NCBI RefSeq assembly: GCF_000092225.1
Contig: NC_014158.1
Location: 2,790,001-2,854,000, forward strand
Reading direction: 5' to 3'
DNA from: Tsukamurella paurometabola DSM 20162
Lineage (GTDB): Bacteria > Actinomycetota > Actinomycetes > Mycobacteriales > Mycobacteriaceae
Length of the DNA: 64,000 nucleotides
Shown: positions 1 through 8,436 of the stretch, in pieces
Layout: each line of letters begins with the position of its first letter
Numbering within the stretch: the stretch's first letter is position 1
Translations under genes and position numbers: made by a program
Notes under the pieces: generated by a model
Database searches by the model: none
The model's input: only the letters and a program-made list of their open reading frames with translations
Told to the model about the DNA's origin: nothing

Positions 1-94
1 ATCGAAATGGGCGTAGTCGGTCGTGCGAGGATTCATCAGGAGGCTGGACATGCCTCACGGTACCGCGATTGCGATCACGAATCCCCGCGGTCGC

Positions 95-1141
95 TCAGAA
101 GCGCACCGCGGAGTTGTACGGGCCCGCACCGTCGATGGACGTCACCTGGACGGGCACGCCGAAGGTCGACGCGTGGACCACCTTGCCGTCGCCGATGTAC
201 ATGCCCACGTGGGTCGCCCCGGGGTAGTAGACGATGATGTCGCCCGGCTGCAGGTTCGACCGCGAGACCGGCTGGCCACCGGAGAGCTGGGCCTGCGAGG
301 TGCGCGGCAGGCTCTTACCCGCCTGCTTGTACGCCCACAGCATGAGACCGGAGCAGTCGAACTGGCCGGGGCCGGAACCGCCCCACGCGTAGGGCATGCC
401 CACGCGGGTGAGCGCGGCACGGACGGCGACCGCCTCCGAGGAGCTGCCCGGGGGAACCTTGGTCGGGTCCACGGGTACGTTCGGTCCGACGAGGGCACCG
501 CGCTGCGCCCCGGTGAGCCGGTCGTAGAGGGCCTTGATCCGCGCGATCTCCGCTGCGAGCTGGGCCTTCTTCTTATTCAGGTCGTCGCGCTTACGCTCCG
601 CGTCCGTCTTCGCGGTGTCGGCGCTCTTCGCGGCCTCAGTGGCACGCTGCTCGGCCGACACGGCGGCGGCTTTGGCCTTCTTGAATCCGTCGATCGTGCT
701 CACCACGTCGCGGTTGAGGAAGTCGAGCGTGGACATCTGGTCGAGCATCTTCTGCGGTGAATCACTGACCAGGAGGGCGAAGGTGCGATTGGTGCGCGCA
801 CCCTTGTAATTGGCGCGGACGATCGCATCGACCTGAGGCTGCAGGGCGTCGCGCCGGGCCTGGACTGCGGCTACTTCCCGTTGCGCGGCGGTGACGGTGG
901 CATCGGCGGCGCGCTTGGCGGCGGTCGCCTTCTCGACATCCTCCTGCGCGCCCTTAGCCGCCTCGTTCGTTCCGGAAGCCTGCTCGGAGAGCTTCTCGTA
1001 CTGCTTGAGAGCCGCGTCCGCATCGTTCGGATCGGCGCCGGCACTACCGCCGACCGCGGCGCCCGCCAGCACGAGCAGAGCCGCGGAGACGGCGAAGCCA
1101 CGCTGGGACGACGCACGGAGAACGGGCGGAATCGAGGGCAC
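95..1141 (-). CDS. NlpC/P60 peptidoglycan endopeptidase, RipC-like
   Basis: Secreted cell-wall hydrolase of 348 residues, expected to cut the D-Glu-meso-DAP bond in peptidoglycan stems during growth or division. Residues 1-36 form a signal peptide. Residues 40-210 are charged, Ala/Lys-rich coiled coil of the kind found in RipA/RipC regulators. Residues 235-348 are NlpC/P60, with catalytic Cys263 in FDCSG, His311 in GATHVG and His323 in VVHAS. The start is GTG, with GGAAGG a few bases upstream. It follows a second NlpC/P60 gene on the same strand by 75 bases, so both probably lie behind the same riboswitch leader. Its position beside the exonuclease gene matches M. tuberculosis Rv2190c (RipC). 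Confidence 0.92.
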   Translation of the reverse strand: MPSIPPVLRASSQRGFAVSAALLVLAGAAVGGSAGADPNDADAALKQYEKLSEQASGTNEAAKGAQEDVEKATAAKRAADATVTAAQREVAAVQARRDALQPQVDAIVRANYKGARTNRTFALLVSDSPQKMLDQMSTLDFLNRDVVSTIDGFKKAKAAAVSAEQRATEAAKSADTAKTDAERKRDDLNKKKAQLAAEIARIKALYDRLTGAQRGALVGPNVPVDPTKVPPGSSSEAVAVRAALTRVGMPYAWGGSGPGQFDCSGLMLWAYKQAGKSLPRTSQAQLSGGQPVSRSNLQPGDIIVYYPGATHVGMYIGDGKVVHASTFGVPVQVTSIDGAGPYNSAVRF

Positions 1142-1216
1142 GAGCGAAAGGATCCTTCCAGGGATACCGCAGGTCAGAGGGCGAGCAGTTGCATGAGCAA
1201 CAGCGCCCAGCGTACG

Positions 1217-1915
1217 TCAGTAGCGACGAACAGCGTATACCGACATTTCGTTGAGCGGGCTCACCTTCACCGGGGTGCCGTAGTTCACGGAGTGCACGAC
1301 CTTGCCACTGCCGATGTAGAGCGCTGCATGACTGCCGCCGTTGTAGATCACCACATCGCCGGGCTGCAGATCGGAGACCGGCACGGGGCGACCGCCACCG
1401 AGCTGGCCGTAGCTATCGCGCGGCACATTCATGCCCGCCTGCTTCATGGACCAGTAGACCAGGCCCGAGCAGTCGAACGAGTTCGGGCCGGCCGAACCGT
1501 AGGAGTAGGGCAGTCCGGTGCGCGAGAGCGCCGCCTGCACGACCTTGGCCTTAGCACCACCGGGCTGAACGCCTGCGACGGTGGTGGTCCCCGGCTTCGG
1601 TGCGATCTGCACGCCGGTCACCACGCCCGGGCGGGCGGCGACGTTGTGCTGGGTGGCGGCGCCGGGAACAGCCTTGGGCGCCGGTTTCGCGGCGGGCTTG
1701 GCCTTGACGGCGGGCTTCGCTGTGACGGCGGGCGCCGGGGCGCCGGGGGCAAGCGGCGCGGGAGCCGGAGCACCGGGCACGGCGGGAGCGGGCGCCGCGA
1801 GGGCGGTGGCCGCGGGGGCTGCGAGCGTACCGATGGTCACGGCACCGGCGGCGAGGGCACCGCGCGCGGCGGTGGCACCCTTGCTGGGCTGCGGCTGAAG
1901 ACGGTGTTTCGCCAC
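1217..1915 (-). CDS. NlpC/P60 peptidoglycan endopeptidase with Pro/Ala-rich linker
   Basis: Secreted hydrolase of 232 residues. Residues 1-40 are a signal sequence, 41-120 a low-complexity Ala/Pro/Lys linker suited to spanning the wall, and 121-232 the NlpC/P60 fold with Cys149 (FDCSG), His196 (GGSHAA) and His208. There is no coiled coil, so it resembles RipB/RipD rather than RipA. Unlike RipD, the catalytic residues look intact. The start is GTG, preceded by AGGAGAG at a normal distance. The first gene after the ydaO-type leader, it is probably controlled by c-di-AMP, a common arrangement for actinobacterial cell-wall hydrolases. Confidence 0.9.
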   Translation of the reverse strand: MAKHRLQPQPSKGATAARGALAAGAVTIGTLAAPAATALAAPAPAVPGAPAPAPLAPGAPAPAVTAKPAVKAKPAAKPAPKAVPGAATQHNVAARPGVVTGVQIAPKPGTTTVAGVQPGGAKAKVVQAALSRTGLPYSYGSAGPNSFDCSGLVYWSMKQAGMNVPRDSYGQLGGGRPVPVSDLQPGDVVIYNGGSHAALYIGSGKVVHSVNYGTPVKVSPLNEMSVYAVRRY

Positions 1916-1943
1916 GAAGCGATCTCTCCTATGTTTCTTCCCG

Positions 1944-2130
1944 ACCGCCGACCGAGTTAGCTGACGGGTTCGGGCGAGGAAGATGCCCTACGCGGTGTGC
2001 GTCGCCGTTGTGGCGCCGCACTCCGGCGATTCACCCCGAGTACTACATGTGGGTCCCCGGCGGGGCCTGCCGGCCCCTTAGGCGGTGACCTCAGGAGACG
2101 GGACGGAATCGCCCCGGAGTCCTCCATAAG
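1944..2130 (-). promoter_or_regulatory. ydaO-type c-di-AMP riboswitch leader
   Basis: On the minus strand this leader carries the features I recall for actinobacterial ydaO/yuaA riboswitches. There are two similar purine-rich blocks (GGGGCGATTC near 2105-2115 and GGGGTGAATCGCCGG near 2020-2035) and G/C-rich paired arms between them. The 3' block contains GAACCCGTCAGCTAAC, at 1957-1972. It ends about 30 bases before the GTG of the NlpC/P60 gene. The family binds c-di-AMP and usually turns expression off. No covariance model was run, so the exact ends are approximate. Confidence 0.85.
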
Positions 2131-2212
2131 GTCTCGGAAAGATTACGAAACGGAAACGCGCCTGTCTAGCCGGACGCGCCGATGTGACCGGCGACACGCC
2201 GGACATCAGCGG

Positions 2213-2449
2213 TCACCCGGCGCGTCTGCCCTGCTCAGGCACGGCGCGGAGGTGCGGAAGCATGCCTGCGCCGGCGAACTGGGCGATCGCGACATTCAGG
2301 TCGGGCTCGGACGCGGCCTCATCCTCACCTGCCGGCACATCCGGCCCCGGAGCGACGGCGACCACGGGGCCGAGCAGGAACCCGATCGAGCAGTCCCCAC
2401 ACGCCCGGGGTTTGGCGGGGCAGGTGGAGCAATCGATGTGCAGCGCCAT
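2213..2449 (-). CDS. small conserved protein with CxxC-x6-CxxC motif
   Basis: A 78-residue protein starting at ATG, with cysteines at 7, 10, 17 and 20 (CSTC and CGDC) spaced like a small zinc knuckle. The middle is acidic and the C-terminus basic, with no signal peptide or membrane segment. I recognise it only as a conserved actinobacterial hypothetical found next to the DEDDh nuclease; its function is unknown. Its stop lies upstream of the riboswitch, so the NlpC genes probably have their own promoter. It diverges from the nuclease gene, sharing a 147-base intergenic region. Confidence 0.7.
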   Translation of the reverse strand: MALHIDCSTCPAKPRACGDCSIGFLLGPVVAVAPGPDVPAGEDEAASEPDLNVAIAQFAGAGMLPHLRAVPEQGRRAG

Positions 2450-2596
2450 GGCGGCGGTCCCTCCGTTGTCGGTCTGCCGGGTGGGTTCTCCGGTCGGTTC
2501 GGAAGGTAGGACGGTCCACCGACAAGTTTTCGTCCGGCGCCTCCGGGGTCGAACACGGTCGCGAAACCTGTCGGAGGTCCGTCCTACGGTCACGTC

Positions 2597-4429
2597 ATGC
2601 AGCTGACGCTCGACGACTGCGACTCGCCGGCCGCCGATCCCGACCTGCGCGAGGTGACCTTCGTCGTGGTCGACCTGGAGACCACGGGAGGCTCCCCGAA
2701 GGGGGGCGATGCGATCACCGAGATCGGCGCCGTGAAGGTACGCGGCGGCGAGGTACTCGGCGAGTTCGCCACTCTGGTCGACCCGGAGCGCGGGATCGCT
2801 CCGCACATCACCCATCTCACGGGCATCACCACGGCGATGGTCACGGGTGCCCCCACGATCGCGTCGGTGCTGCCCGCATTCCTCGAGTTCGCACAGGGAG
2901 CGGTCCTCGTCGCGCACAACGCGCGATTCGACATCGGCTTCCTCAAAGCGGCCGCCGCCGCGACGGGTACGCCGTGGCCAAAACCGCAGACGCTGTGCAC
3001 CGTGCAGCTCGCGCGGCGGGTGCTCACCCGCGACGAGGCACCGTCGGTGAAGCTCAGCGAGATGGCGCGGCTGTTCCGCGCGGAGACCACTCCCACGCAC
3101 CGCGCGCTCGACGACGCCCGTGCCACCGTGGATGTGCTGCACGGACTCATCGGGCGGGTGGGCAATCTCGGCATCCGCACCTTCGCCGAGCTGCGCGGTC
3201 ACCTCCCCTCCGTCACCCCGCAGCAGCGTGCCAAACGCGGCCTCGCCGACCCGCTGCCGGAACGCCCCGGGGTGTACCTGTTCCGTGGTCCGGGCGACGA
3301 GGTGCTCTACGTGGGCACCTCCCGCAACCTGCGCCGCCGGGTGCGCAGCTACTTCACCTCCGGGGAGACGCGCGGACGGATCAAGGAGATGGTCGGGCTC
3401 GCCGAGCGCGTGGACCACGTGGAATGCGCACACGCACTCGAGGCCGCCGCCCGCGAATTACGGCTGATCGCGGCCCACACGCCCCCGTACAACCGGCGCT
3501 CGAAATACCCGAAACGCGGCTGGTGGATCTGTCTCACCGTGGAGCCGTTTCCCCGGCTCGCGGTGAAGCGATCCGCACCGGCGGGGTCCGTGTGCCTGGG
3601 CCCGATCCGCTCCCGCACCGAGGCGGCCGACCTCGCCGATCTCATCGCCGAAACCTGCGGCCTGCGCACGTGCACCACCCGGTTACGGCCTGGTGGTGCG
3701 CATGCCTGCGCGCTCGGGCCCGACGGTACGCGCCCCGTCGGCGGCTGCCACGGTTCCGTCAGCGCTCCCGAACCGGCCTCGCTCTACCGGCCGCGCGCCG
3801 ACCGGGCAGCGGCGATGCTCACCGGCCGCTCCAGCGCCGTCTTCGACGCCCTGCAGGCGCGGCTCGACTCGCTCGTCGAACGGGAATTCTTCGAATCGGC
3901 GGCGCGACTGCGGGACCGGACCGCGCAGTTGGTCGACATCACGCTTCGCTCACACTCGCTGGCGGCGTTCGCTGAGGTACCCGAACTGTCGATCGCCCAT
4001 CCCGACGGCGCCGGCGGATGGGAACTGTCGATCGTGCGGCACGGCCGGCTCGCCGCCGCCGGGGTGGCGCCGCGCGGCGTACCGCCGATGCCCGTCTTCG
4101 ACCGGCTGCGGTCCGGTGCGGAAACGGTGTACGAGGCGGACGCGCCGGCGGATCAGCCCGCGCTGTTCGTGCCCGATGCGCTGTTCCCCGCCGATGTCCT
4201 GCACGGTGCCAGCCCGGAGGAGGCCGCATTGCTGCGGCGCTGGGCATTGCAACCCGGCACCCGCATCGTCGAGGTGCGTGGCACCTGGGGTGAGCCGCTG
4301 CACGGAGCGGGCCGCTGGCGTGAGTGGGCCGAGCGTGCTCTCACCGCCGGCCGCGATGCCCGCGCGGCGGCATCGCAGCCGCAGCGCAGCGGCAGGCAAT
4401 ACAGTGAGGGCACCACGCACGCCGCGTGA
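2597..4429 (+). CDS. DEDDh 3'-5' exonuclease fused to UvrC-like GIY-YIG domain
   Basis: A 610-residue fusion. Residues 18-180 are a DnaQ-type exonuclease with D26 and E28 in VDLETTG, the AHNARFD motif and a C-terminal HRALDDA. Residues 215-300 are a GIY-YIG nuclease domain like the N-terminus of UvrC (GVYLF, then VLYVGTSRNLRRR). The remainder resembles the UvrC middle region with a UVR-like segment. This layout matches the mycobacterial Rv2191 family, presumed to act in DNA repair or proofreading. The ATG start has no strong ribosome site within 10 bases (a GGAGG lies about 20 bases upstream). Confidence 0.9.
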   Translation: MQLTLDDCDSPAADPDLREVTFVVVDLETTGGSPKGGDAITEIGAVKVRGGEVLGEFATLVDPERGIAPHITHLTGITTAMVTGAPTIASVLPAFLEFAQGAVLVAHNARFDIGFLKAAAAATGTPWPKPQTLCTVQLARRVLTRDEAPSVKLSEMARLFRAETTPTHRALDDARATVDVLHGLIGRVGNLGIRTFAELRGHLPSVTPQQRAKRGLADPLPERPGVYLFRGPGDEVLYVGTSRNLRRRVRSYFTSGETRGRIKEMVGLAERVDHVECAHALEAAARELRLIAAHTPPYNRRSKYPKRGWWICLTVEPFPRLAVKRSAPAGSVCLGPIRSRTEAADLADLIAETCGLRTCTTRLRPGGAHACALGPDGTRPVGGCHGSVSAPEPASLYRPRADRAAAMLTGRSSAVFDALQARLDSLVEREFFESAARLRDRTAQLVDITLRSHSLAAFAEVPELSIAHPDGAGGWELSIVRHGRLAAAGVAPRGVPPMPVFDRLRSGAETVYEADAPADQPALFVPDALFPADVLHGASPEEAALLRRWALQPGTRIVEVRGTWGEPLHGAGRWREWAERALTAGRDARAAASQPQRSGRQYSEGTTHAA

Positions 4430-4454
4430 GCCCAGGCGACGAAAGGCAGCCGCA

Positions 4455-4730
4455 GTGATCACCGCGATCGTCCTCATCAACGCGAATGTGCACCGCATCC
4501 CCGAGACCGCGCAGGCGGTGGCGAACATCGAGGGCGTGACCGAGGTGTACTCCTGCGCGGGCGACATCGACCTGATCGCGAAGCTGCGTGTGCGCGAACA
4601 TGATCAGATCGCCGAGGTGGTCACCGAAAAGATCAACCGGATCGACGGCGTGGCGAACACCTCCACCCACATCGCCTTCCGCGAGTACGCCAGCTCCGAT
4701 GTCGATGCGGGCTTCGATATCGGCAACTGA
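4455..4730 (+). CDS. stand-alone Lrp/AsnC ligand-binding (RAM) domain protein
   Basis: A 91-residue protein starting at GTG with GAAAGG eight bases upstream. It consists only of the AsnC-type effector/oligomerisation domain (VLINAN, VTEVYSCAGDIDLI, THIAFREY) and has no helix-turn-helix. Such stand-alone domains bind amino acids or modulate full-length Lrp partners. It follows the nuclease by 25 bases and is probably cotranscribed. It meets the lyase gene tail to tail, with three bases between stops. Confidence 0.88.
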   Translation: MITAIVLINANVHRIPETAQAVANIEGVTEVYSCAGDIDLIAKLRVREHDQIAEVVTEKINRIDGVANTSTHIAFREYASSDVDAGFDIGN

Positions 4731-4733
4731 CCG

Positions 4734-5585
4734 CTAGTACCCGCTGTGACTGACGTCGGCGGCGGGCACGTCGATGCCGAAGTCCTCGGCCTGCGCAACG
4801 ATCTTCTGCGCTCGCGCGAGACGCGGCAGATCCGATCCATCGGTGATCGTGCCGCCGGACGCCTCGAAGGCGGCGATGAACCCGTGCGCCCAGGCGATGT
4901 CGTCGCGGCTCGGACTGAGCCCGGCGTTGATCACCGCGGCGTGCTCGTGCGTGAGGCAGAGCTTGCCCGACATGCCCATCTCCTTGGCGTGTGCCGTCCC
5001 GGTGGGCAGGTGCGCGATGTTGAGCGTGGGCCCGTCGATCGGCGCCGGGAGCCGGGCCGCGCGGGAGGCGATCACCAGCTGCGACCGCGCGTAGGCCAGC
5101 GCCATCGGGTCCTCGCCGACGGCGGTGTCGCGCTTGAAGTCTCCGGTGCCGAAGGCGATGCGGAAGGTGGCCTGCGCGGACGCGATCCGCGCCACGTTCT
5201 GCATCCCGCGCGCGGTCTCGACCAACGCCAGTATCCGGGTGTCGTCGGGCAGCCGGTCGGAGGTGTCGTCCAGGTGGCTCGCCGACTCCGACTTCGCCAA
5301 CATCACCCCCTCCAACCCCGCGCAGGTCTTGAGCGCCGCACAGTCCTCGCTCCAGAAATCGCTGGACGCGTCGTTGATCCGCACCCACGCGCGGTGCCCG
5401 GTGCTGAGCCATTCGACCGTGTCCTTGCGCGCCTGCCTCTTATCGTTGGCGGCGACGGCATCCTCGAGATCGATGATGATGGCGTCGGCCTCGCTGGCCT
5501 GGGCGATGGCGAACAGCTCCGGATGCGACGCCGGGACGAGCAGCCAGGAGCGGGCGATCTGCGGCGAAACTCTGCGGGCACTCAC
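4734..5585 (-). CDS. CitE-like CoA-ester lyase (HpcH/HpaI aldolase family)
   Basis: A 283-residue TIM-barrel lyase of the citrate-lyase beta-subunit family. Visible landmarks are SWLLVPASHPELF at the N-terminus, IIIDLEDAV with the acidic metal-site residues, ALVETARGM with the second acidic ligand, and FGTGDFKRD. Relatives cleave malyl-CoA, citramalyl-CoA or similar esters, often in branched-chain or itaconate breakdown. No citrate lyase alpha or gamma subunit is nearby, so it is a stand-alone enzyme of unknown substrate. Confidence 0.85.
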   Translation of the reverse strand: MSARRVSPQIARSWLLVPASHPELFAIAQASEADAIIIDLEDAVAANDKRQARKDTVEWLSTGHRAWVRINDASSDFWSEDCAALKTCAGLEGVMLAKSESASHLDDTSDRLPDDTRILALVETARGMQNVARIASAQATFRIAFGTGDFKRDTAVGEDPMALAYARSQLVIASRAARLPAPIDGPTLNIAHLPTGTAHAKEMGMSGKLCLTHEHAAVINAGLSPSRDDIAWAHGFIAAFEASGGTITDGSDLPRLARAQKIVAQAEDFGIDVPAADVSHSGY

Positions 5586-5665
5586 GCTGCGGAGTCTAGG
5601 GAGGCTCCGCGCCGCTCACGGTCGATCGCGCCTTCTGTTCATTGTTTCAGCGCCGCCCCGCCCGA

Positions 5666-6130
5666 TCAGTCGGAGATGTCGGCGACCGTCGCGCCGTACG
5701 CCGCGACGAGTTCCGCCGGATCGAGCAGGGCGCTGTAGCCATGCGCTCCGGCGCCGAGCGCCACGACCGGCCCGGCGATCCGCTCGTCGACGTACACCGG
5801 CCAATCGCCGCCCGCCCCCACCGGGGTGATGGTTCCGCGCTCGTAGCCGGTGGCGGCGAGCGCCTCGTCGGCGGGCGGCATCGCGAGCCGGTTCACCCCG
5901 ACCACGGCGCGCAGCTTCGGCCATGCGATCGACCGGTCACCCGGCACCAGGGCGAACAGGTAGTCGCCCTCGCCGCGGCGCACCACGAGCGATTTCACCA
6001 GCCGGGACGGCGGCAACTCCATCAGCTCGGCGGCCTCCTCGAGGCTGCGGGCCGCCGGGCGCTCGCGCACCGTCACCGTCAGGCCCCGGGCGGCGGCGTC
6101 CGCCCGCATCCGCTCCAGTCCGGCGCTCAT
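5666..6130 (-). CDS. YbaK-type aminoacyl-tRNA deacylase
   Basis: A 154-residue protein of the YbaK/ProX fold, which hydrolyses mischarged aminoacyl-tRNA (for example Cys- or Ala-tRNA-Pro). Recognisable pieces are VKSLVV, the substrate-loop region GVNRLAMPP and the conserved C-terminal VVALGAG segment. The ATG chosen overlaps the trpD stop in an ATGA, which argues for coupling and against the upstream in-frame start. The exact substrate tRNA cannot be read from sequence. Confidence 0.85.
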   Translation of the reverse strand: MSAGLERMRADAAARGLTVTVRERPAARSLEEAAELMELPPSRLVKSLVVRRGEGDYLFALVPGDRSIAWPKLRAVVGVNRLAMPPADEALAATGYERGTITPVGAGGDWPVYVDERIAGPVVALGAGAHGYSALLDPAELVAAYGATVADISD

Positions 6131-7173
6131 GCCGTCGCGATCTCCTGGGACAGCGCGATCCACCGGTCCAACAGATCGGCTCCCGCACCCGAGTCGACGG
6201 CGTCGGCGACGCGCGGCAGGTGGCTCGCGATCGAGTCCTCCACCGTCTCGCCCGCGACCAGGCCTTCATACGCGGCGACTGCGCCGGCCGCGTTGAGCAG
6301 CACGGCGTCGCGCACCGGCCCGGCCTTGCCACCGAGGAAGTCACGTGCGATCTGAGCGTTCACGGTAGCGTCGCCGCCCCGCAGTTCGTCGAGCGAAACC
6401 CTGGGCAGGCCCAGCCGGGTGGGATCGACCGATTCGACGCCGACGCCGTTCTCCTGGACCCGCCACACCGTCGAGGTGGACGTGGTGGTCAGCTCGTCGA
6501 GGCCATCGTCACCACGCACCACGATCACATGGTCCTTACCGCCGCGGTCGGCGAAGGCCTGCGCCACCACGGGAGCGAGGTCCGCGAAGGCACAGCCGAT
6601 CAAGCCCGAGGAGGGCCGCCCCGGGTTGGTGAGCGGACCCAGCACGTTGAACACCGTGGGGATGCCGATCTCCTTGCGGGTGGCGCCCGCGAACCGCAGG
6701 CCCGAATGGAACACCGAGGCGAGGCAGAAGCCGATGCCGAGTTCGGTGACGGTGCGGGCCACACCGTCGGCGTCGAGCGCGATCGCCACGCCGAGCGCCT
6801 CCAGGCAATCGGCTCCGCCCGATTTCGACGAGGCCGCACGGTTGCCGTGCTTGAGCACGGGCACCCCGGCCGCGGCCACCACGATCGAGGTCATGGTCGA
6901 GATGTTCACCGAGTGACTGCGGTCGCCGCCCGTGCCCACCACGTCGACCGCCCGGTCGGTGAACGGCACGGGGGTGGTCAGCGAGAGCATCACGTCGGCC
7001 AGGGCGCGCACCTCGACGGGCGACGGGCCCTTCATCTTGATGGCGACGCCGAACGCGGAGATCTGCGACGGCGTGGCACCGTCGCTCATGATCTCGGACA
7101 TGGCCCAGCGCGCCTGCTCCGCGGTGAGATCGCGGTGAGAGGTGAGCTCGGTGAGAACCGTGGGCCAATCCAT
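6127..7173 (-). CDS. trpD: anthranilate phosphoribosyltransferase
   Basis: A 348-residue enzyme converting anthranilate and PRPP to phosphoribosylanthranilate in tryptophan synthesis. The PRPP-binding GTGGD loop is at residues 80-84, and KHGNRAASSKSG at 108-119 is the anthranilate/PRPP-site signature. The ATG (MDWPTVL) gives the usual family length; an in-frame extension to about 400 residues reads as non-coding. As in mycobacteria, it sits alone beside ctaE, away from other trp genes, and is followed with an ATGA overlap by the YbaK-type gene. Confidence 0.95.
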   Translation of the reverse strand: MDWPTVLTELTSHRDLTAEQARWAMSEIMSDGATPSQISAFGVAIKMKGPSPVEVRALADVMLSLTTPVPFTDRAVDVVGTGGDRSHSVNISTMTSIVVAAAGVPVLKHGNRAASSKSGGADCLEALGVAIALDADGVARTVTELGIGFCLASVFHSGLRFAGATRKEIGIPTVFNVLGPLTNPGRPSSGLIGCAFADLAPVVAQAFADRGGKDHVIVVRGDDGLDELTTTSTSTVWRVQENGVGVESVDPTRLGLPRVSLDELRGGDATVNAQIARDFLGGKAGPVRDAVLLNAAGAVAAYEGLVAGETVEDSIASHLPRVADAVDSGAGADLLDRWIALSQEIATA

Positions 7174-7196
7174 GGCCACAGCGTAATCGGCTTCGC

Positions 7197-7637
7197 TCAA
7201 CCGGTTATCTGGAGCACCTGCCAGGACAGCGCGTGCCCGCCGTGCCGGGCCATGAGTCCGGCCATCCGGGATCGCTCCTGCGAGACGTGCAGCGCGTCCA
7301 CCCGCTGTACGCGTGCCACTGCCACCAGCTCGCACCCGGGACCGTGACCGAACACCCCGGAATCGGGCACCCGCACGTAATTGTCCTGCGCGACGATCTG
7401 CAACACTTCGTCGACCCGCGATGCGGGCAGTTCCAGCAGGTGCCGGAGCACGCTCTGAGCCTGCGGATCGAAGTCCTCCGCGGCGTCCAGAACGGCCGAC
7501 GAGGCCACCGCGTCATCCCCCGATCCGGCCACGGGAACCAAACCGGGGGTATGGGGCGTTATCTCTTCAGTGGGGCGCCGGAAAAGGCGCCGCAGACGGG
7601 GTTGTTGCTCCGGTCGGCCGTTCAGGTCGTACGGCAT
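7197..7637 (-). CDS. hypothetical protein upstream of trpD
   Basis: A 146-residue soluble protein of unknown function. The ATG (MPYDLNG) is chosen because GGAGGAG lies five bases upstream. The first 50 residues are basic and proline-rich. The C-terminal half, from about residue 60, is a compact alpha/beta-looking segment (VLRHLLELPASRVDEVL, then VFGHGPGCELVAVARV). It ends 23 bases before trpD and is probably cotranscribed with it. It diverges from ctaE across 146 bases that must contain both promoters. Confidence 0.7.
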   Translation of the reverse strand: MPYDLNGRPEQQPRLRRLFRRPTEEITPHTPGLVPVAGSGDDAVASSAVLDAAEDFDPQAQSVLRHLLELPASRVDEVLQIVAQDNYVRVPDSGVFGHGPGCELVAVARVQRVDALHVSQERSRMAGLMARHGGHALSWQVLQITG

Positions 7638-7783
7638 CGGCTCCTCCATCTGGCGGCGGCAACAGCGCTGACGTGGCACTTCGTCGTGGGGCACGGAACA
7701 CCGTCCGCCTGCCCGCGATATTCGACGCGCCCAATCTGCGACCCGGGTAGGCATTCGATACTACGACCGGTCATACTTGCGAG

Positions 7784-8398
7784 GTGACTAGCGCCGCACC
7801 CACCTCAGCTACAGCCATCACCCAGCGCGTGCACTCACTCAACCGGCCCAACATGGTCAGCGTCGGGACCATCGTCTGGCTGTCGAGCGAGCTCATGTTC
7901 TTCGCCGGGCTCTTCGCCATGTACTTCGTGGCCCGAGCCGGCGCCGGTGAGAACGGCTGGCCGCCCGCCGATACCAACGTCAGCCTGTGGGCGGCCCTTC
8001 CGCCGACCATCGTGCTGATCCTGTCGTCGGTCACCTGCCAGCTGGGTGTGTTCGCCGCCGAGCGGGGCGACGTCTTCAAGTTCCGCATCTGGTACTTCGT
8101 CTCGTTCCTGATGGGCTTCGCGTTCATCCTCGGCCAGCTGAACGAGTACAAGACGCTGATCAGCGAGGGCCTGACCCTGAGCTCCTCGGTCTACGGTTCG
8201 GTCTTCTACATGGCCACGGGCTTCCACGGCCTGCACGTGATGGGCGGCCTGGTGGCGTTCATCTTCATCCTTGCCCGCAGCCGCGCTTCCAAGTTCACGC
8301 CCGCCCAGGCGACCTCGGCGATCGTCGTCAGTTACTACTGGCACTTCGTCGACGTGGTGTGGATCGGCCTGTTCGCCGTCATCTACATCATTCGCTAA
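7784..8398 (+). CDS. ctaE: cytochrome c oxidase subunit III
   Basis: A 204-residue membrane protein with five hydrophobic segments, lacking the first two helices of the classical seven-helix subunit, as in other actinobacteria. Landmarks are [18 protein letters not shown], the ATGFHGLHV loop and [11 protein letters not shown] near the C-terminus. It belongs to the aa3 oxidase that forms a bcc-aa3 supercomplex with the next three genes. The GTG start lacks a ribosome site. A -10-like CATACT at 7772-7777 places the likely transcript start at or next to the GTG, so a leaderless mRNA is plausible. Confidence 0.96.
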   Translation: MTSAAPTSATAITQRVHSLNRPNMVSVGTIVWLSSELMFFAGLFAMYFVARAGAGENGWPPADTNVSLWAALPPTIVLILSSVTCQLGVFAAERGDVFKFRIWYFVSFLMGFAFILGQLNEYKTLISEGLTLSSSVYGSVFYMATGFHGLHVMGGLVAFIFILARSRASKFTPAQATSAIVVSYYWHFVDVVWIGLFAVIYIIR

Positions 8399-8436
8399 GA
8401 CTTTCTTCTCACGTCGCCATCACAGAGGGATAGCAG

